Below are positions 44,377-54,671 of a DNA stretch of 64,000 nt, one piece after another. Within the stretch, counting starts at the first letter, position 1, and every line of letters begins with the position of its first letter. Source of the DNA: Actinosynnema sp. ALI-1.44. Its GTDB lineage: Bacteria; Actinomycetota; Actinomycetes; Mycobacteriales; Pseudonocardiaceae. The translations under genes and the position numbers were made by a program. The stretch covers positions 186,001 to 250,000 of the forward strand of contig NZ_MTQO01000046.1 of NCBI RefSeq assembly GCF_001984155.1. Direction: 5' to 3'. A model generated the notes under the pieces. That model ran no database searches and was not told where the DNA came from. It saw only the letters and a list, made by a program, of their open reading frames with translations.

Positions 44377-45162
44377 ATGGCGTCGCACGAGCGATGGAAC
44401 GCCCTGCTGGAGATCATCGCTCGCGACGGGCGCCTGGAAGTCGACGCGGCCGCGCAGGAACTGGACGTGTCCACCGCGACCATCCGCCGCGACCTCGACC
44501 GGCTCGCCCAACAGCAGATGGTCACCCGCACCCGCGGCGGCGCCACCGCCAACAACGTCTCCTACGACCTGCCGCTGCGCTACAAGACCGCGCGGAACGC
44601 CACCGAGAAGGACCGCATCGCCCGCGCGGCGTCCGCGCTCATCCGCCCCGGCGGCGTCGTCGGCCTCAACGGCGGCACGACCACCACCGAGGTCGCCCGC
44701 TCCCTGGCCACCCGCGCGGACCTGCACGCCGCGGGCGGCGAAGCGGCGCTCACCGTGGTCACCAACGCGCTCAACATCGCCAACGAACTCACCGTCCGCC
44801 AGCACGTCAAGATCGTCGTCACCGGCGGCGTCGTGCGGCCCCAGTCCTATGAGCTGACCGGCCCGCTGGGCACCCTCGTGCTGGAACAACTCACCCTCGA
44901 CCACCTCTTCCTCGGCGTCGACGCCATCAGCGCCACCGCCGGGGCCACCGCGTACAACGAGGGCGAGGCCAGCATCAACAAACTCATGGTCGCCCGCGCC
45001 CGCCAGGTCGTCGTGGTCGCCGACTCGTCCAAACTCGGCAGGCACGCCTTCGCCCGCATCTGCGAGATCCGCCAGGTCGACGTGCTCATCACCGACTCCG
45101 GCGCCGCCACCGGCGTGGTCGCCGAGTTCGCCGACGCGGGCGTCCAGGTCATCCGTGCCTGA
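44377..45162 (+). CDS. DeoR family repressor of sugar catabolism
   Basis: 261 residues: a DeoR helix-turn-helix at residues 3-58 (RWNALLEIIARDGRLEVDAAAQELDVSTATIRRDLDRL) and a DeoRC sugar-phosphate sensor domain (VVGLNGGTTTTEVARSL, DHLFLGVDAISAT, NKLMVARARQVVVVADSSKLG). It is typically released from DNA by a phosphorylated sugar of the pathway it controls. ATG at 44377 has GTGGAGG 5 nt upstream. It is divergent from the catabolic operon. Confidence 0.94.
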   Translation: MASHERWNALLEIIARDGRLEVDAAAQELDVSTATIRRDLDRLAQQQMVTRTRGGATANNVSYDLPLRYKTARNATEKDRIARAASALIRPGGVVGLNGGTTTTEVARSLATRADLHAAGGEAALTVVTNALNIANELTVRQHVKIVVTGGVVRPQSYELTGPLGTLVLEQLTLDHLFLGVDAISATAGATAYNEGEASINKLMVARARQVVVVADSSKLGRHAFARICEIRQVDVLITDSGAATGVVAEFADAGVQVIRA

Positions 45163-45174
45163 GACGAGCGCCCG

Positions 45175-45990
45175 ATGACCCGTGCCAGGCTGGTCCGTGT
45201 GCTGATCGCGATCGTGGCCGTGGTCGTGGTGCTGCTCGCACTGGTCTGGCTGCTGCAACGCGAGCTGATCTACCTGCCCGACAGCGACCCCGTCCCGCCC
45301 GCCGCCGACGCGCTGCCCGGCGCGCTCGACGTGCGGCTGCGCACCAGCGACGGGCTGGAGCTGGGTGCGTGGCTCGTCCCGCCCGCCCAACCCGGGCCCT
45401 ACGCCGTCGTGCTCGTCGCCCCCGGCAACGCCGGCAACCGCGCCGGCCGCGTGCCCCTGGCGGCCGCGTTGTCCGCGCGCGGCATGGCGGTCCTGCTCGT
45501 GGACTACCGCGGCTACGGCGGCAACCCCGGCAGCCCCAGCGAAGAAGGCCTCGCCCGCGACATCCGCGCCGCCCACCGGTTCCTCACCGACGACCTCGGC
45601 GTCCCACCGCACCAGCTGATCTACTACGGCGAAAGCCTCGGCAGCGCCGTGGTCACCGACCTGGCCGCCGACCACCCGCCCGCCGCGCTCGTGCTGCGCT
45701 CGCCGTTCACCGACCTCGCCGCCGCGGGCCACGAGCACTACCCGTTCCTGCCCGTACGGCTGCTGCTGCGCGACCGGTTCCCCGTCGCCGAGACCATCCC
45801 GCGCGTCCGCGCCCCCGTCACCGTCGTGCTCGGCACCGCCGACACCGTCATCCCGCCCGAGCAGAGCCGTCAAGTCGCCGCCGCGGGCCACGCGCGGGTC
45901 GTGGAGATCCCCGGTGCCGACCACAACGACCGCGTCCTGCTCGACGGCCCCGCCCTGCTGGACGCGATCACCCGGCCGAACGAAATGTAG
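45175..45990 (+). CDS. membrane-anchored alpha/beta hydrolase
   Basis: 271 residues with an N-terminal membrane helix (VLIAIVAVVVVLLALVWLLQ) and a BEM46-like hydrolase domain. Oxyanion region APGNAGNR, nucleophile Ser in YYGESLGSAV, acid Asp in GTADTVIP and base His in GADHND. Its substrate is unknown; probable location is the outer face of the membrane. It starts 12 bp after the DeoR stop, so it may be co-transcribed with it. Confidence 0.88.
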   Translation: MTRARLVRVLIAIVAVVVVLLALVWLLQRELIYLPDSDPVPPAADALPGALDVRLRTSDGLELGAWLVPPAQPGPYAVVLVAPGNAGNRAGRVPLAAALSARGMAVLLVDYRGYGGNPGSPSEEGLARDIRAAHRFLTDDLGVPPHQLIYYGESLGSAVVTDLAADHPPAALVLRSPFTDLAAAGHEHYPFLPVRLLLRDRFPVAETIPRVRAPVTVVLGTADTVIPPEQSRQVAAAGHARVVEIPGADHNDRVLLDGPALLDAITRPNEM

Positions 45991-46073
45991 GGACCGCGGG
46001 ATCGGTCCAGAGACGGGGGTCGTGGCGCGGCAGGTACCCACCCACGGGTCCGTCCCGGGGGACACGCCGACGC

Positions 46074-47294
46074 TCAGAACGGGATCGTGGCGTCCTGCGT
46101 CGCGGTCGGCGTGGACAGCACCGCGTCGAACGCCTCCGCCACCGGCAGCACCGTCCGCGCGCTCTGCGCCCACATACTGTCCACACCGGACACGCCACGC
46201 AGGTCGGTCAGCGTGACCCGGTCAGCCAGACCGGCGTCGACCAGCAGCCGCTCCACACTGCCCGGCGACGGCTCCGGCAGGTCCACCATGGACACCGTGA
46301 ACCCGACCGGGGACGACGCGTCCGGGTAGTGCATCTCCGGCACCCGGGCCGCGGTGTGCGTCACGGCGACCGCACGGTAGTCCGCGCCCAGTTCACGCCC
46401 CGCGAAGAACCCCATCGGCAGCGCCGCGACCGTGCCGTCGTAGCTGACCGGCGCCTTCTGGATGTGACTGTTGTGCGCCACCAGCACGAACCGCTCGTGC
46501 GGCGCCGCGCGCTCCAGGTGCCAGCGCAGCGAGTCCGCCATGAACCGGTCCCGCACCGACGTGTCCCCGGGCAGGCCCGTGCCGGTGAACAGGCCGTGCA
46601 ACGCCTGGAACATGTGATCCATGTGCCGCACACCGCGCAACGTCCACGACACCCGCTGCACCGCGGCCTGATCCGACCGCTCGGCATACAGCGACTCCAA
46701 CGCGCGCATCCGCAACTCCAGCCGCGACAACGCCGTGGTCAACGTGTCCTGCTCGGCCCGCGGCAGCCGCGCCCACCGTTGCGCCGACACCGCCACCGAC
46801 CCGCCCGTGAACCGGCGGCCGACCTCCTGCGCGGCCGTCACCCACGGCAGCGCCTCCGGATCGACCTGCCGCAGCAGCCGCGCGACCGGTTCGAGATCGC
46901 GGTGCACCTCGGTACTGGTCGGGATGTCCACCCCGGCGAACCGCAGCGCCGCGGACCCCGTGTTGTACCGGCGCAGCCAGCGCAGGTACTCGCCGGCCAC
47001 ACCCACCCCGAGCAGTCCACAGTGGTCGGCCAGCTCGCCCGGCGCGCCGCGCAGCCACTCGTCCATCCCGAACCCGTCGCCGAACCCGAACTCCATCGCC
47101 AGCACCCGGAACCCGCACCGCTCAGCCAGAAACCGCGTCACCCGCGCCCGCGCCAACGTGAACTCGGCGACAAAATGCGCGCCCTCACCCACCGCGACCA
47201 CCCGCGCGTCGCCGACGATGTCGGCCAGCGGTTCCAGGTCGTCCAGCGGGCCGTCCGGATCCAGTGTGGCCAGTACCGAATGCGTGATCACCAC
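46074..47294 (-). CDS. erythromycin esterase family protein
   Basis: 406 residues of the EreA/EreB-like family. The active-site residues known for the family appear in VGEGAHFVAEF (general base His), LAMEFGFGDG and LVAHNSHIQK. Ere enzymes open the macrolide lactone ring; many family members in soil actinomycetes have unproven substrates. It begins with GTG GTG at 47294. A short GGACCG/CGGTCC hairpin (about 45991-46010) separates it from the convergent hydrolase gene. Resistance is inferred from family only. Confidence 0.87.
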   Translation of the reverse strand: MVITHSVLATLDPDGPLDDLEPLADIVGDARVVAVGEGAHFVAEFTLARARVTRFLAERCGFRVLAMEFGFGDGFGMDEWLRGAPGELADHCGLLGVGVAGEYLRWLRRYNTGSAALRFAGVDIPTSTEVHRDLEPVARLLRQVDPEALPWVTAAQEVGRRFTGGSVAVSAQRWARLPRAEQDTLTTALSRLELRMRALESLYAERSDQAAVQRVSWTLRGVRHMDHMFQALHGLFTGTGLPGDTSVRDRFMADSLRWHLERAAPHERFVLVAHNSHIQKAPVSYDGTVAALPMGFFAGRELGADYRAVAVTHTAARVPEMHYPDASSPVGFTVSMVDLPEPSPGSVERLLVDAGLADRVTLTDLRGVSGVDSMWAQSARTVLPVAEAFDAVLSTPTATQDATIPF

Positions 47295-47375
47295 TCCAAC
47301 CTAGAGTACGGCCAGGAGCTGTTGTTTCAGAGCCGTTTCAGGGCGGTATCAGGTGCCGGATCCACAGTGCGGGCC

Positions 47376-47963
47376 ATGAAGAAACGAATTGTCGCTGTCA
47401 CCGCACTGCTGGCCGTGGCCGCCCTGTCGGGGGTCTCGGTGTCCGCCTCGATCCCCAACTCCGTCACCGGCGAGATCACCGGCTGCGTCAAGAACCAGGG
47501 TGGCGCTGTCCGCATAGTCGACGCCCAAGCCGGCGTCAACTGCGCCACCGACGAACGCGCGGTCCGCTGGCCAGGCCGCGGCGGCGCAGCAACCCAGTAC
47601 TTCCAGGGCAACCACGTCAACCTGTCCCACGACGCGAACCAGGAGACCATCGTGCTCGTCGGACCGGTGCTCCCAGCCGGAATCTGGGAGGCCACCATGA
47701 TCGTCACCGTGGGGAACAACACCGGCCAGCAGGACAACTTCCGCTGCGGCCTGTTCACCGGCTCGGGCGCGCCGATCAACGGAGGGGTCGAGGGCGTCCC
47801 CGGCACGTTCGGTGTCGCCAGCCTCTCCGTGCCCGGGCTGGTGACGCTCACCAGCCCGGAAAGGATCAACATCCAATGCCGGCACGACCACGCTCTGCCC
47901 GCCGGGCAACTGGTCGCCGCGGACTCATCTGTCCGCGTCGAGCAGGTGACGTCACGCTTCTGA
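47376..47963 (+). CDS. secreted hypothetical protein
   Basis: 195 residues with a clear Sec signal peptide (KKRIVAVTALLAVAALSGVSVSA). The mature part starts with a motif common in secreted actinobacterial proteins, GEITGCVKNQGGAVRIVDAQ...C...ERAVRWP, containing two Cys that could form a disulfide, followed by a beta-rich domain with two further Cys. Function is unknown. ATG at 47376 lacks a strong ribosome site. It is followed by a strong hairpin. Confidence 0.8.
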   Translation: MKKRIVAVTALLAVAALSGVSVSASIPNSVTGEITGCVKNQGGAVRIVDAQAGVNCATDERAVRWPGRGGAATQYFQGNHVNLSHDANQETIVLVGPVLPAGIWEATMIVTVGNNTGQQDNFRCGLFTGSGAPINGGVEGVPGTFGVASLSVPGLVTLTSPERINIQCRHDHALPAGQLVAADSSVRVEQVTSRF

Positions 47964-47984
47964 GCTACTGACACAAACCACACA

Positions 47985-48016
47985 GGTGCCCGGCTGGAGA
48001 ACTCCAGCCGGGCACC
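47985..48016. terminator. strong bidirectional terminator hairpin
   Basis: GGTGCCCGGCTGGAG (47985-47999) and CTCCAGCCGGGCACC (48002-48016) form a perfect 15-bp GC-rich stem with a two-base loop, between the convergent secreted-protein and SARP-hydrolase genes. It has no T-tract, as is common in high-GC actinobacteria. Confidence 0.75.
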
Positions 48017-48050
48017 CGCGGCCCGGGATGTCGCCGACCAGGGTCATCGA

Positions 48051-49631
48051 TCAACCCGGCCGGTAAGTGCCGAGGAACGATGTGAGCACGGATGCCGCGT
48101 GGTCCACGTTCCCGACGTAGATCGGCTGCATGCGACCTGCGAGCGTGACGAGTTGGGCGTCGGGGATCAACGCCGCCAACTCCCGGCCAAGCTCGAACCG
48201 GACAGCTCGGCTGTCCCGGCGGTTCACCACGAGCGTGGGCACCTGAATCGCGGGAAGCAGATCGGTGACGTCGGAGCGGTAGAACATCTCCAGCAGGGAC
48301 GCCGCCACCTCGACGGTCGCCGAGGCCCGCTGCGTCCTGGCGAATACCTCGACCAGGTCCGCCGGCGCGCCGGGAAGCCAGATGTCCGCGAGCACGCGTG
48401 AACCAAGCCCCCAATGTGCTCGGACCAAGGCCAGCACAGACTGCTGGACCTCGTCGCGGGCAAGATCGCGACCGCGGGCGCACGTGCCGTACACGATCAA
48501 CGACGACAGCGCGTCCGGGCGGGTGGCGGCGTACGCCGCAGCGACCTGCCCGCTCTCACATGTGCCGAACAACGCGAACCGGTCGAGCCCGACGTGCTCC
48601 ACCAGGGCGTCCAGCACTCCCAGTTCGAACTCGATGGTGAAGTCCGTGCGGGCGCGGTCGGACAGGCCACAGCCGATCTTGTCGTACAGGATGACGGTGT
48701 GCTCCCGCGCCAGCAGTTCGACGAACCGGCGAGGGTCCCCGTGGTCCCACAGCAGGCCCAGATGTGAGACCCACCCGAGCAGGCACAGCAGCGGCGGCCC
48801 GTCCCCCACCACCGTGTACGCCACGCGGCCCGCGGGCGTCTCGACGAACCGCACTCCCCGCCCCGTCCGGCTGGAGAGGTCAACCGCGGCCACCACCTGG
48901 CCAGGCGGATCCAGCTCGGGGTCCTGACGCAACACGGCCGCTTCGAGGTCACGCAGCGCCGGGCTCGGGTCCATGCCCAGTCCGTCACCGAGTGACTGCC
49001 GCATCCGCTGATACACAGCCAACGCGTCCACCTGGCGGCCTGTGCGGTACAACGCGAGCATCAGTTGCCGGTGAATGTGCTCGCGGAACGGGTGTTGCTC
49101 GCTCAACTGCTCCAGTTCCATCACCAGCTGCGCGTGCTCGCCGAGCGCCAGGCGCGCCTCGGTGAGCGCCTCCACCGCTTCCAGCCGGATCATCGCCAGG
49201 CGTTCGGCCTGCCCGCCCAGCCCGGTGACATCGGCCAGCGGCTGATCGCGCCAGAGCATGAGCGCCGCCCGCAGGCACGATGCGCTCACAGCAGGGTCCG
49301 CCGACTGCTTGCCCTGCTGGATGAGGCGTTGGGCCACCCGCAGATCCGTGGCCTCGGTACCGATATCGAGCACGTACCCGGGCGGACGTGCCTTGATCGC
49401 GGCTCGGTCACCGAGCACCCCACGCAGGTACGACACGTGACGCTGCAGCGTGTTCGCCGCAGTGGTGGGCGGACGGTCACCCCACACGACGTCGATGAGC
49501 CGACCAGCACTCACGATCTCGGCCGCGTGCAACGCCAGGACAGCGAGCACCGTTTTGCGGCGGAGACCACGAACCTCCCGCGGTACGCCGTCGACCACGA
49601 CGTCGACCGACCCAAGAACCCTTACCTGCAT
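48051..49631 (-). CDS. BTAD/SARP-type regulator fused to a degenerate alpha/beta-hydrolase domain
   Basis: 526 residues. Residues about 1-95 are an OmpR-type winged helix (LRRKTVLAVLALHAAEIVSAGRLIDVVWGDRPPTTAANTLQRHVSYLRG), followed by a bacterial transcriptional activation domain to about 245. Residues about 260-525 form an alpha/beta-hydrolase. Its nucleophile elbow reads FGTCESGQ where related fusions have G-I-S-E-G-G: the Ser is Cys and the following Gly is Ser. The usual catalytic His near the C-terminus is Gln (AGRMQPIYVGN). The hydrolase part is therefore probably a ligand sensor. SARP proteins often activate secondary-metabolite or local genes; no biosynthetic cluster is visible here. 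Confidence 0.9.
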   Translation of the reverse strand: MQVRVLGSVDVVVDGVPREVRGLRRKTVLAVLALHAAEIVSAGRLIDVVWGDRPPTTAANTLQRHVSYLRGVLGDRAAIKARPPGYVLDIGTEATDLRVAQRLIQQGKQSADPAVSASCLRAALMLWRDQPLADVTGLGGQAERLAMIRLEAVEALTEARLALGEHAQLVMELEQLSEQHPFREHIHRQLMLALYRTGRQVDALAVYQRMRQSLGDGLGMDPSPALRDLEAAVLRQDPELDPPGQVVAAVDLSSRTGRGVRFVETPAGRVAYTVVGDGPPLLCLLGWVSHLGLLWDHGDPRRFVELLAREHTVILYDKIGCGLSDRARTDFTIEFELGVLDALVEHVGLDRFALFGTCESGQVAAAYAATRPDALSSLIVYGTCARGRDLARDEVQQSVLALVRAHWGLGSRVLADIWLPGAPADLVEVFARTQRASATVEVAASLLEMFYRSDVTDLLPAIQVPTLVVNRRDSRAVRFELGRELAALIPDAQLVTLAGRMQPIYVGNVDHAASVLTSFLGTYRPG

Positions 49632-49752
49632 GAAACCCCCTCATGCAGGTAATCGTTCGCCGGGCCGGTGGCGTGACCTCACGGCACCCGGCGCGAGGTG
49701 GCTCGCCACACAACCAGATCACGGCAAACGGAGCCCGAACGTGTCACTCGAC

Positions 49753-50139
49753 CTACAACGCGGCGAACAGGTCCACGCCGTTGCCGTCCGGGTCCAGCAC
49801 CATCGCGTACCGCTGACCCCAGAACGCGTCCCACGGCTCCAACTCGCCGTGGTACCCCGCGTCGACCAACTGCGCGTACACCTTGTCCACGTCGGCCGGG
49901 CTGTCCGCCTCGAACGCCATCGCCATGCCGTCGCTGCCGCGCCGCGACCAGTCCGGGTGGAACGAGCGGATGGTCTCCTCGGAGTCCCACAACAGGCGCA
50001 ACCCACCCGGCAACGTCACCTCCACATGCCCCTCGGAGTCCGCCGACGCCGGGATGTCCAGGCCCAGCAGCCGGTAGAACGCCAGGGAACGGCCCATGTC
50101 CGCGGTGACGATCGAAAACGCGTTCAGTCGAACAGTCAT
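49753..50139 (-). CDS. VOC family protein
   Basis: 128 residues with two VOC modules: VRLNAFSIVTADMGRSLAFYRLLGLDIP and MAMAFEADSPADVDKVYAQLVDAGYHGE...YAMVLDPDGNGVDLFAAL. The DPDGNGVDLF ending carries the typical metal-ligand region. It may be a glyoxalase-like enzyme or drug-binding protein. ATG at 50139. It lies between the SARP gene and glmS; the 121-bp gap to the SARP gene shows nothing recognisable. Confidence 0.87.
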   Translation of the reverse strand: MTVRLNAFSIVTADMGRSLAFYRLLGLDIPASADSEGHVEVTLPGGLRLLWDSEETIRSFHPDWSRRGSDGMAMAFEADSPADVDKVYAQLVDAGYHGELEPWDAFWGQRYAMVLDPDGNGVDLFAAL

Positions 50140-50196
50140 GGGCCGAACCCTACGGGCACGACATCAAGCCAAGCTTGAACGAAACGGACCCGGCCG

Positions 50197-51993
<1,797 letters not shown>

Positions 51994-52008
51994 GGATAAA
52001 GGTCCCTT

Positions 52009-52287
52009 TCAGCCGTAGACGATCCGTCGCAGCTGACGCTCGGACAGCTCCGGGGCCGCGACCCGCCGCTCGGTCAGCTCCGCCGCGATCACCGGCCAGA
52101 TGCCGGCGTTGCCGTAGTGCCGCCGCCGCAGTTCCGCGTGCCTGCGCCGGACGAACTGCTCGGTGGTCTCCGCGTAGTACGCGACCACGTCCGCGATCAC
52201 CCGTGCCGCCGTCTCCGGAGCCAGACCGGTCGTGGCGACCACGTGCCGCACCAGCTCCGTCTGCGTCATGGCGTCCGAGCCTGACAC
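52009..52287 (-). CDS. small conserved-looking protein upstream of glmS
   Basis: 92 residues from GTG 52287 or 86 from ATG 52269. The N-terminus (TELVRHVVATTGLAPETAARVIADVVAYYAE) recalls the helical start of HU-type proteins, and the C-terminus is basic and ends LSERQLRRIVYG. GTG 52287 has a GGGGGTGG ribosome site; ATG 52269 does not. I do not recognise a named family. Its position 15 bp before glmS suggests co-transcription. Confidence 0.65.
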   Translation of the reverse strand: MSGSDAMTQTELVRHVVATTGLAPETAARVIADVVAYYAETTEQFVRRRHAELRRRHYGNAGIWPVIAAELTERRVAAPELSERQLRRIVYG

Positions 52288-52376
52288 CAGCCACCCCCGA
52301 ACTCAACTTCTGTGCCCGAAATCGGGCACAGCTGCGAGGATACTCACGACCGAGTGAACTTGCCCCGCCCCGCTGG

Positions 52377-53207
52377 ATGTCGATCGATCGGGTGCGGACC
52401 ATCGATCGGATGGACAGGCAGACCGACTCCGGCGCCAGCAACCTGCTCTACCGCCACCCCGAGCTCTACGAAGTGGTCTACGACGGAGCCAACCACGCCG
52501 TGGCCAGACTGGCCGAAACGATCATGCGCGACGAACTCGGCCACCCGCCGGCCAGCCTGCTCGACCTCGGCTGCGGCACCGGCCGTGACCTGGAGTACCT
52601 CGCTTCCCTCATCCCCGACGTCGTCGGCGTCGACCACCAGCAGGCCATGCTCGACTACGCCCGCCACCGCCGCCCCGACATCGACTTCCGCCTCGGCGAC
52701 ATGCGCACCCTCCGGCTGGAGCGCACCTTCGAGGTCATCACCAGCTTCGGGTACGCGCTGGCCGACATCCACGCCAACCGCGACATCGACCGCGTGATGG
52801 CCACCTACGCCGCGCACAGCCAACGCGGCACCCTGCTCATCCTCGAAGTCATCGACCCGCTGCGCACCCACGAACTGCCCCGCAACCTCACCATCGACAT
52901 CCCCGACCTGCGCGCCGACGCCATCACCGAATACCGCCACCACCACGCCCAGCAACTGCTCGAACAACACCGCACCTGGCGCCGCGCCCACGGACTCGTG
53001 CACGACCTGGCCCACCTGCGGCTGCTGCACCCCAAAGAACTCGAGTACTACCTCGACAACCACGGCTTCGAAGTCCTCGGTGCCTACGAACTGCCCGAGA
53101 AACACACCGCGGCCAGCGCGTTCGTCACCGCCCGCTACCGCGGCGAACCCACACGGCCCGACGATCCCCGGCGGAGCGTGCAACCCGACGCGTTCCCACG
53201 AGCGTGA
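52377..53207 (+). CDS. class I SAM-dependent methyltransferase
   Basis: 276 residues (265 from the alternative ATG at 52410). SAM-binding motif I is SLLDLGCGTGRDLEYL, motif II VVGVDHQQAMLDYAR, then FRLGDMRTLRLERTFEVITSFGYALADI. Substrate unknown. Its promoter side faces the small glmS-linked gene. The stop lies about 47 bp before the sigma-factor start, so readthrough into that operon is possible. Confidence 0.88.
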   Translation: MSIDRVRTIDRMDRQTDSGASNLLYRHPELYEVVYDGANHAVARLAETIMRDELGHPPASLLDLGCGTGRDLEYLASLIPDVVGVDHQQAMLDYARHRRPDIDFRLGDMRTLRLERTFEVITSFGYALADIHANRDIDRVMATYAAHSQRGTLLILEVIDPLRTHELPRNLTIDIPDLRADAITEYRHHHAQQLLEQHRTWRRAHGLVHDLAHLRLLHPKELEYYLDNHGFEVLGAYELPEKHTAASAFVTARYRGEPTRPDDPRRSVQPDAFPRA

Positions 53208-53254
53208 CTAGTGCAGTAACCACGGCACACGACATGACCACCCCCGGGGGATCG

Positions 53255-53782
53255 ATGACCGATCGGGACACCGCGTTCGCGGACTACTTCGCGGCGCGGT
53301 CGGATGCCATGCGCCGCACGGCATACCTGCTGTGCGGGGACTGGCACCGCGCCGAAGACCTGGTGCAGGTGGCGTTCACCAAGCTGTACCTCGCGTGGAA
53401 GCGGATCGCGCAACGCGAGGCGATGGACGCCTACGCACGCCAGACACTCGTGCGGACGTTCCTGTCCGAACGACGCCTCGGCTGGTTCCGCAAGGAGAAC
53501 GTGGCAGGCGAACACGCCGACACCGTGCTCAACACCGCGATCCCCGGGCACGGCCCCGAAGACCGGATGGTCCTGCAAGAAGCGCTCAAGCGGGTACCAC
53601 CCGGCCAGCGGGCCGTCCTCGTGCTGCGGTACTGGGAGGACATGTCGGTCGACCAGACCGCACAGGTCCTCAAATGCTCGACAGGGACGGTGAAAAGCCA
53701 GGCCGCGCGGGGGCTGCAGACGCTGCGCGACCTGCTCACCGACCAGATGACCCCGACCTTTGACCGAAAGAGGACCAGGTAG
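53255..53782 (+). CDS. SigE-family ECF sigma factor
   Basis: 175 residues of the SigE-family ECF group: region 2 with FADYFAARSDAMRRTAYLLCGDWHRAEDLVQVAFTKLYLAW, and region 4 with EALKRVPPGQRAVLVLRYWEDMSVDQTAQVLKCSTGTVKSQAARGLQTLRDLL. It directs RNA polymerase to a small regulon, usually under an anti-sigma factor. ATG at 53255 has GGGGGA about 6 nt upstream. The next gene starts immediately after its TAG. Confidence 0.93.
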   Translation: MTDRDTAFADYFAARSDAMRRTAYLLCGDWHRAEDLVQVAFTKLYLAWKRIAQREAMDAYARQTLVRTFLSERRLGWFRKENVAGEHADTVLNTAIPGHGPEDRMVLQEALKRVPPGQRAVLVLRYWEDMSVDQTAQVLKCSTGTVKSQAARGLQTLRDLLTDQMTPTFDRKRTR

Positions 53783-54649
53783 ATGAACGAGCAGGAACTG
53801 CGCGACGGCCTGCGGGACACGATGGCGGCCAGCAGCCCACCGCCCTCCATGAACCCCACCGAGGCGCTCGACACCGCCAAACGCGCCCACAAACGCCGCC
53901 GCGCCACCTGGGCCGGTCTCGGCGCGGGCGCCACCGTCGTCGCGCTCGCCGCGGGCACCGTGTTCGCCCTCACCCCCAGCGGCGAGTCACTGCCGATCGA
54001 CGCCGCCACCGGCGGCGTTCCCACCCACGGCAACGGCCCCGTCGACACCACCAAGACGACGTGGCCCAACAACCAGCCCGACCGCACGCAACACAACGGA
54101 CCCCAGGCCGACAAGGCCGCCGGTGTGCTGGCCACCCTCAAGGCGGCGTTGCCAGACACCCTCAAGGTCGACGAGAACCTCACCCACCAGGGCAGCGGCA
54201 ACAAGGTCACGATGTCCCAGGCCCAGTTCGCGAACTACTACGGACCAGGCAACCAGCAGCAGGCCTGGGAGTACGCGGCCGTCGTCTCGCTCACCCGGGC
54301 GGCAGCGCCCAACGGCGGCCACGGACACGTGATCGTCCAGGTGAACCCGCCCGGCAACGAGGGCTCCTCCAGCACCGACGTGTGCACGCTCGCCAGCGCC
54401 TTCTGGAGCAGCGAAGGCCCGTGCCAAACCCGTGTCGTGCAGGGCAAAACCGTCGGGGTGACCACCAAGGGTGAGAGGGCCAGCCTCGACAACGTCGCCG
54501 CCTACCGCTACGAGGACGGCACCGTGGTCTGGGTCGCCCAGTCCAAGGACGCCTCCTCCAGCCAGTCGACCGGCTCGATGAGCCAGCCGCCGCTGACCGC
54601 CGACCAACTCGCCCAGCTGGCGCTCAACCCCGCCTTCAAGGTCAAGTAG
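53783..54649 (+). CDS. membrane anti-sigma-like protein
   Basis: 288 residues: a short cytosolic segment (residues 1-42, MNEQELRDGLRDTMAASSPPPSMNPTEALDTAKRAH), a membrane helix at about 43-63 (WAGLGAGATVVALAAGTVFAL) and an extracytoplasmic domain with two Cys. This layout and its immediate position after an ECF sigma gene (stop and start adjacent) suggest an anti-sigma factor or an associated sensor. It lacks a clear zinc-binding anti-sigma motif, so the role is inferred. Confidence 0.75.
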   Translation: MNEQELRDGLRDTMAASSPPPSMNPTEALDTAKRAHKRRRATWAGLGAGATVVALAAGTVFALTPSGESLPIDAATGGVPTHGNGPVDTTKTTWPNNQPDRTQHNGPQADKAAGVLATLKAALPDTLKVDENLTHQGSGNKVTMSQAQFANYYGPGNQQQAWEYAAVVSLTRAAAPNGGHGHVIVQVNPPGNEGSSSTDVCTLASAFWSSEGPCQTRVVQGKTVGVTTKGERASLDNVAAYRYEDGTVVWVAQSKDASSSQSTGSMSQPPLTADQLAQLALNPAFKVK

Positions 54650-54671
54650 AGGGTCACCCTCAAGCGGAGCT

